DNA of 11,170 bases from Parachlorella kessleri (taxonomy: Eukaryota > Chlorophyta > Trebouxiophyceae > Chlorellales > Chlorellaceae), in the NCBI GenBank assembly GCA_001598975.1, contig BBXU01003109.1, forward strand, positions 1 through 11,170, in the 5' to 3' direction. Below, piece by piece: positions 9,301 to 11,170 of the stretch. Within the stretch, counting starts at the first letter, position 1, and every line of letters starts with the position of its first letter. Below the pieces are notes generated by a model, which saw only the letters and a list, made by a program, of their open reading frames with translations, did not search any database and was not told the DNA's origin. The position numbers were made by a program, and so were the translations under genes.

Positions 9301-10808
9301 GACCCTCCTACTAATATAGTGTGACCCCAAGGAGAAGCTTGAGGAAGAACGAATGCGCCTGACTGATAAAACAAGCGGAGTGACCGTCATCCGGTGGCAG
9401 GAACTGGATTGAGAGGCGGGGGCGTCGGTATGGCAAAAGCTTGAGCAACCATGCTGGCTGGCCAGACTGGTATATGCCGCCATGCATGGGTGTACTTGTC
9501 TCGCTGCTGTGCCCAGCAGGCAGGCGCAGGCACAGTATCAGGCGAGACTGGCCTCAATCGATTGCCTGATGCTTCTGTGGCTGGCTTCCACCTAAACACC
9601 TGAAAGTATCAGAGTTTAAGTACCAGAATCAAAAAAACTGCGGTCCACATCCTTTATGTTGCGCAACGGTAAAGCTGATTGGCTTAGTTGCAGGAGTGGG
9701 ACTACAACCTGCAGGCCATCAAATACACCTTGTGCCAGCTGTGGCTCAGATTCCTCCTCCATACGTTTCCAGGAAACCCTTTTTTTTTAGCAGTAATGGG
9801 AGCGCGCCCTGCAACAAATCTTTTTCTTTAGGGTTTTAGGGTTTTTTATAACCAGAAGCTGTTGTCCCTACTCCTCCCCTACAGCATTTCAGTTAGCCTG
9901 CTGGGGTTGTTGCAGGAGCGGGAGTCTGACCTGCGCCTGTTTGTCGAGGTGACGCACACCTTTGTGGGTGACAGCCGGGAGGTGGCCGAGGTGCGGGCGG
10001 CGGAGGCCAAGCTGCGGGAGCAGGTGGGCAGGGTCGGCTGGTAGCTACGCTAGTAATCAGTGTTAGTGGTATGAGCGGCGGAGGCCAAGCTGCGGGAGCA
10101 GGTGGGGCAGGGTCGGCTGGGTGGTGAGTCACCCATAGTAACCAGTGCTGCAGGGGCGATGCGCACACCTTGCGACTGTCGCTTGCCAGTTGCCGTTGGC
10201 ACAGCTGCAGGCCCTGCTGCCCAGGCAGCCCTCGGATGTCAGATAATGTTGGTTTGGTGCCTACCCGTCACAACGTGTAGTCTATACAACCACTACCGCC
10301 GCTGTGAAGTGGCAGGGCCTTGCGCGGAGCTGGCTAGGCAACCTGTGCCAGACCGAGCTTCCTGGTGTGTATGTCAGCCCTACCTTAACCGGCAACCCAC
10401 CCCTTGTATACTTCAGGTAGCAGAGCTTCAGGCTAAGCTGGCGGGGCAGCCTCTGCAGGCAACCATAGAGGCATTGAAATCGCGGGACGCCGACCTGTCT
10501 CGGCAGGTAAGGCACTCGGGCAGAAACCATCGATGCTGTTGGTTGGCACTGGGCACGGTGCGCGGCGCGTTGCCATGGCAGAGCTAGTGGCTGGTACTGT
10601 AGAAACTGCGCTTGTGTCACCCCTTGACTGTGCTGGGCTGGCCTGGCCTCATGAAGTGCCTTCCAGGCTGTTGGAAGGATGCGTGACGCTGCCCCTGCTG
10701 TGCTGCCAGGTGGATGCGCTGACTGGAGAGCGTGCAGAGCAGGAGGCGGGCGCCGAAGCGCTCAGGCGACAGCTGGCAGAGCTCCGGCAGCAGCTGGCCG
10801 AGGTCAAG
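3197..10808 (+). CDS. BRE1: BRE1/HUB-type histone H2B E3 ubiquitin ligase, coiled-coil part (3' end outside window)
   Basis: Predicted exons are 3197-3306, 3571-3675, 4076-4202, 4863-5000, 5240-5516, 5736-6003, 7369-7552, 7848-7961, 8086-8154, 8287-8361, 8774-8878, 9107-9199, 9916-10023, 10417-10506 and 10710-10808 (654 codons). All junctions are phase-consistent. Strong joins include LEK|KVEAQQHKEERW, NSLA|DREDELLVAKRK and MRAE|REARDLRDRL. The family call rests on N-terminal features shared with plant HUB1/HUB2 and fungal/animal BRE1: KNAKLAAQLDVQRRLVAQL (residues ~17-35), then CVNRLWEELNSSIAFL (~54-69, the V-N-x-L-W-x-x-L block), then NPFLAKLVAAF (~98-108), then long heptad-rich coiled coil to residue 654. 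ERESDLRLFVEV (~556-567) resembles a conserved HUB segment. BRE1 proteins are nuclear RING ligases that monoubiquitinate H2B with the E2 Rad6/UBC2. Plant HUBs are ~880 residues, so the RING should lie in exons past the right edge. The start is taken as ATG 3197 because an in-frame TAA lies upstream with no other ATG, but an upstream exon joined at CCAG 3190-3193 is possible. Confidence 0.78.
3676..4075 (+). other. BRE1 intron with probable GC donor
   Basis: The preferred donor is AG|GCAAGC at 3676. It gives phase 2 and joins HY to RARGGAG through a restored AGG codon at the acceptor CGTGCAG ending 4075. The alternative GT donor at 3687 would need a different acceptor (after GGCGCAG or CTACAG) to keep frame. 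No other gene is visible in the 400 bp. Confidence 0.5.
4203..4862 (+). other. BRE1 intron, 660 bp, no other gene seen
   Basis: The donor GTACTG follows AGCAAGCAG and the acceptor is CCTTGCGCAG ending at 4862; phase 0 on both sides. Open frames inside it carry no recognisable domain or coiled coil. Confidence 0.6.
5240..6003 (+). other. BRE1 exons 5 and 6, coiled coil with low-complexity inserts
   Basis: Exon 5 (5240-5516) reads VLTDVEELRSRP, then a Ser/Gly/Ala/Arg-rich linker, then ALNNLLKAENNRLRDRALK, which is strong heptad sequence. Exon 6 (5736-6003) continues DREDELLVAKRKLAQVKTS, then a Gln/Ala/Gly-rich stretch (about residues 275-310), then a coiled coil ending MRAE. The junction, donor GTAGTT at 5517 and acceptor CCTGTAG ending 5735, restores a GAT codon in phase 1. 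The linkers have no obvious counterpart in plant HUBs as I recall them and look like algal low-complexity insertions. Confidence 0.7.
6769..6772 (-). terminator. Pol III T4 terminator of the tRNA-Arg gene
   Basis: On the minus strand a run of four T lies 7 nt past the tRNA 3' end, the usual minimal RNA polymerase III stop. Just beyond it is a perfect 5-bp hairpin GCGTT-TCGG-AACGC (6747-6760 on the plus strand), which is probably incidental because Pol III does not require it. Confidence 0.75.
6780..6852 (-). tRNA. trnR-UCG: tRNA-Arg (anticodon UCG)
   Basis: The 73-nt cloverleaf folds fully by eye. The acceptor stem GGGTCTG/CAGACTC has one G-U pair. The D stem is GCGC/GCGC with loop AGTGGAAA. 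The anticodon stem TCTGA/TCAGA has loop CTTCGGA (anticodon TCG, reading CGA). The variable loop is AGGCC, and the T stem GCAGG/CCTGC has loop TTCGATC. The discriminator base is G and no CCA is encoded, as in eukaryotic nuclear tRNAs. The A box TAGCGCAGTGG and B box GGTTCGATCCC are intact. There is no intron. It lies antisense within the largest intron of the BRE1 gene, so Pol III would transcribe it against the Pol II direction. Confidence 0.96.
8362..8773 (+). other. BRE1 intron, 412 bp, no other gene seen
   Basis: The donor GTAGTT follows GCGCTACAG and the acceptor TTGTTGCGCAG ends at 8773, phase 0. The interior is AT-richer than the exons. No RNA gene or repeat is recognised. Confidence 0.6.
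9332..9379 (+). other. Tentative additional BRE1 exon (16 codons)
   Basis: The frame reads EKLEEERMRLTDKTSG, which suits a coiled coil and would follow KENQWK of the previous exon in phase 0. A CTACTAAT branch-point-like sequence (9307-9314) lies about 20 nt before the AAG acceptor at 9329-9331. The donor would be GTGACC at 9380, which is weak, and upstream stops exclude a longer exon. Including or skipping it keeps the gene in frame. This may be a real, alternative or chance exon. Confidence 0.4.
9827..9841 (+). repeat. Interstitial telomere-like tract TTTAGGGTTTTAGGG
   Basis: One TTTAGGG and one TTTTAGGG unit occur back to back, followed by T6 and preceded by T5C. TTTTAGGG is the Chlamydomonas telomere unit and TTTAGGG the plant and general green-algal one. 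The tract lies in an intron. Confidence 0.7.
9997..10120 (+). repeat. Tandem duplication of a BRE1 exon tail and splice donor
   Basis: Copy 1 (9997-10041) and copy 2 (10075-10120) both contain GCGGCGGAGGCCAAGCTGCG and the following GAGCAGGTGGG. They differ by one extra G in copy 2. Weaker similarity continues in TAGTAATCAGTG versus TAGTAACCAGTG (10051-10062, 10136-10147), so the duplicated unit is roughly 78-85 bp. Copy 1 is the end of the exon ERESDL...AEAKLREQ and its donor. Copy 2 repeats AEAKLREQ within the intron. Confidence 0.9.
10024..10416 (+). other. BRE1 intron holding the duplicated exon tail
   Basis: The donor GTGGGC at 10024 and the acceptor TATACTTCAG ending 10416 are phase 0. 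Besides the second copy of the exon tail I see no gene. A TAG at 10042 stops any read-through from copy 1 towards copy 2. Confidence 0.6.
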
Positions 10809-11170
10809 GTTAGTAATTTATCTGTTATGGCATGCGGATATCTGCGTGTGGCACGCACAGAGGCGAGAAAGTGGGCGATGCCTGACCAAAAAAAAAATTC
10901 TTTTTTTTTAAGGGTTTTAGGGGTTAGGGTTTAGGACTACTTGAACAAGGAGGCTCCGTGACCCCGTTATAATTTGCCCCTCCTTGGCGGGCGGTGTCTG
11001 ACAAGGAGTGAGAGGGCAGGAGGGTCCTTCAGGAGCACCCTGAATCTTTACCCAGTCATTCATCGCCTGTTGCCATATCGCATCTGTGCCTTGGAGATGG
11101 GGAGGTTGCGTACAAAGCAAACTCAAAGCCCCTATTTGGATGATTGATGTCATGACTCCTTGCCCCCCCC
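10809..11170 (+). other. Start of next BRE1 intron, running off the window
   Basis: The donor GTTAGT at 10809 follows GTCAAG. After the telomere-like tract, 10936-11162 shows no coiled-coil or RING exon on the plus strand. The minus-strand frame here (10917-11153) resembles no family I know. The window ends in C8. Confidence 0.5.
10888..10935 (+). repeat. A10-TTC-T9 palindrome followed by telomere-like repeats
   Basis: Ten A, TTC, then nine T could form a hairpin. The next bases are AAGGG, TTTTAGGGG, TTAGGG and TTTAGGA, a degenerate telomere-type array. It lies in the intron after the last visible BRE1 exon. Confidence 0.75.

Larger units (their letters stand above)
9200..9915 (+). other. 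Long BRE1 intronic region with candidate and decayed exons
   Basis: Between the donor GTAGGC at 9200 and the acceptor GTTGTTGCAG ending 9915 lie the tentative exon 9332-9379, an exon-like segment from 9694 (GAG TGG GAC TAC), a T9 run at 9780-9788 and a telomere-like tract at 9827-9841. Phase 0 is kept whether or not the internal 48-nt exon is used. Confidence 0.5.

Noticed and set aside
10917..11153. Minus-strand 78-codon frame as a transposase fragment
   Set aside because: No catalytic motif, terminal inverted repeat or target duplication is visible; the link to the nearby telomere-like tract is only proximity.
1..11170. CRISPR arrays, prokaryotic operons, integrases, toxin-antitoxin pairs, viral genes
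   Set aside because: None are present. Genes are intron-rich and eukaryotic, and the repeats are too few and irregular for CRISPR.

Overview
The window looks like nuclear DNA of a green alga, most likely chlorophycean (Chlamydomonas-like). The reasons are moderately high GC, coding sequence split into many short exons by spliceosomal introns, Ala/Gly/Gln-rich low-complexity inserts inside conserved domains, a eukaryotic tRNA gene with internal A and B boxes and a Pol III T-run, and interstitial TTTTAGGG/TTTAGGG telomere-type tracts. There are no bacterial operons, Shine-Dalgarno sites, phage genes or CRISPR arrays. The lineage is inferred from these traits, not proven.

Layout. Positions 1-338 are non-coding, with short repeats. 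Positions 339-3161 on the minus strand hold a leucine-rich-repeat (LRR, RNI/NOD-like fold) gene that I reconstruct as seven exons, 630 codons plus stop. All exon junctions agree in phase. The only doubtful junction is the first, where either a 30-nt intron or an in-frame TAA separates the N-terminal piece from the rest. Positions 3197-10808 on the plus strand hold at least 15 phase-compatible exons of a BRE1/HUB-type coiled-coil protein. This family contains the RING E3 ligase that monoubiquitinates histone H2B. About 654 residues are visible, and the C-terminal RING should lie beyond the right edge. The two genes are divergent, and their apparent start codons are only 35 bp apart.

A complete tRNA-Arg(UCG) gene sits on the minus strand (6780-6852) inside the largest BRE1 intron (6004-7368). 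Other structure includes a ~92-bp repeat present twice around the last LRR exon, a tandem duplication of a BRE1 exon tail plus its splice donor (9997-10120), a possible decayed exon copy near 9694, and two telomere-like tracts next to homopolymer runs in introns.

Functionally, BRE1 acts in chromatin and transcription elongation. The LRR protein is a likely protein-interaction scaffold of unknown role. Nothing in the sequence ties them together except the shared promoter region. I found no clearly new multi-gene system. The most unusual items are the packed divergent start region, the 30-nt intron/stop question, the nested antisense tRNA, and the exon-tail duplication.
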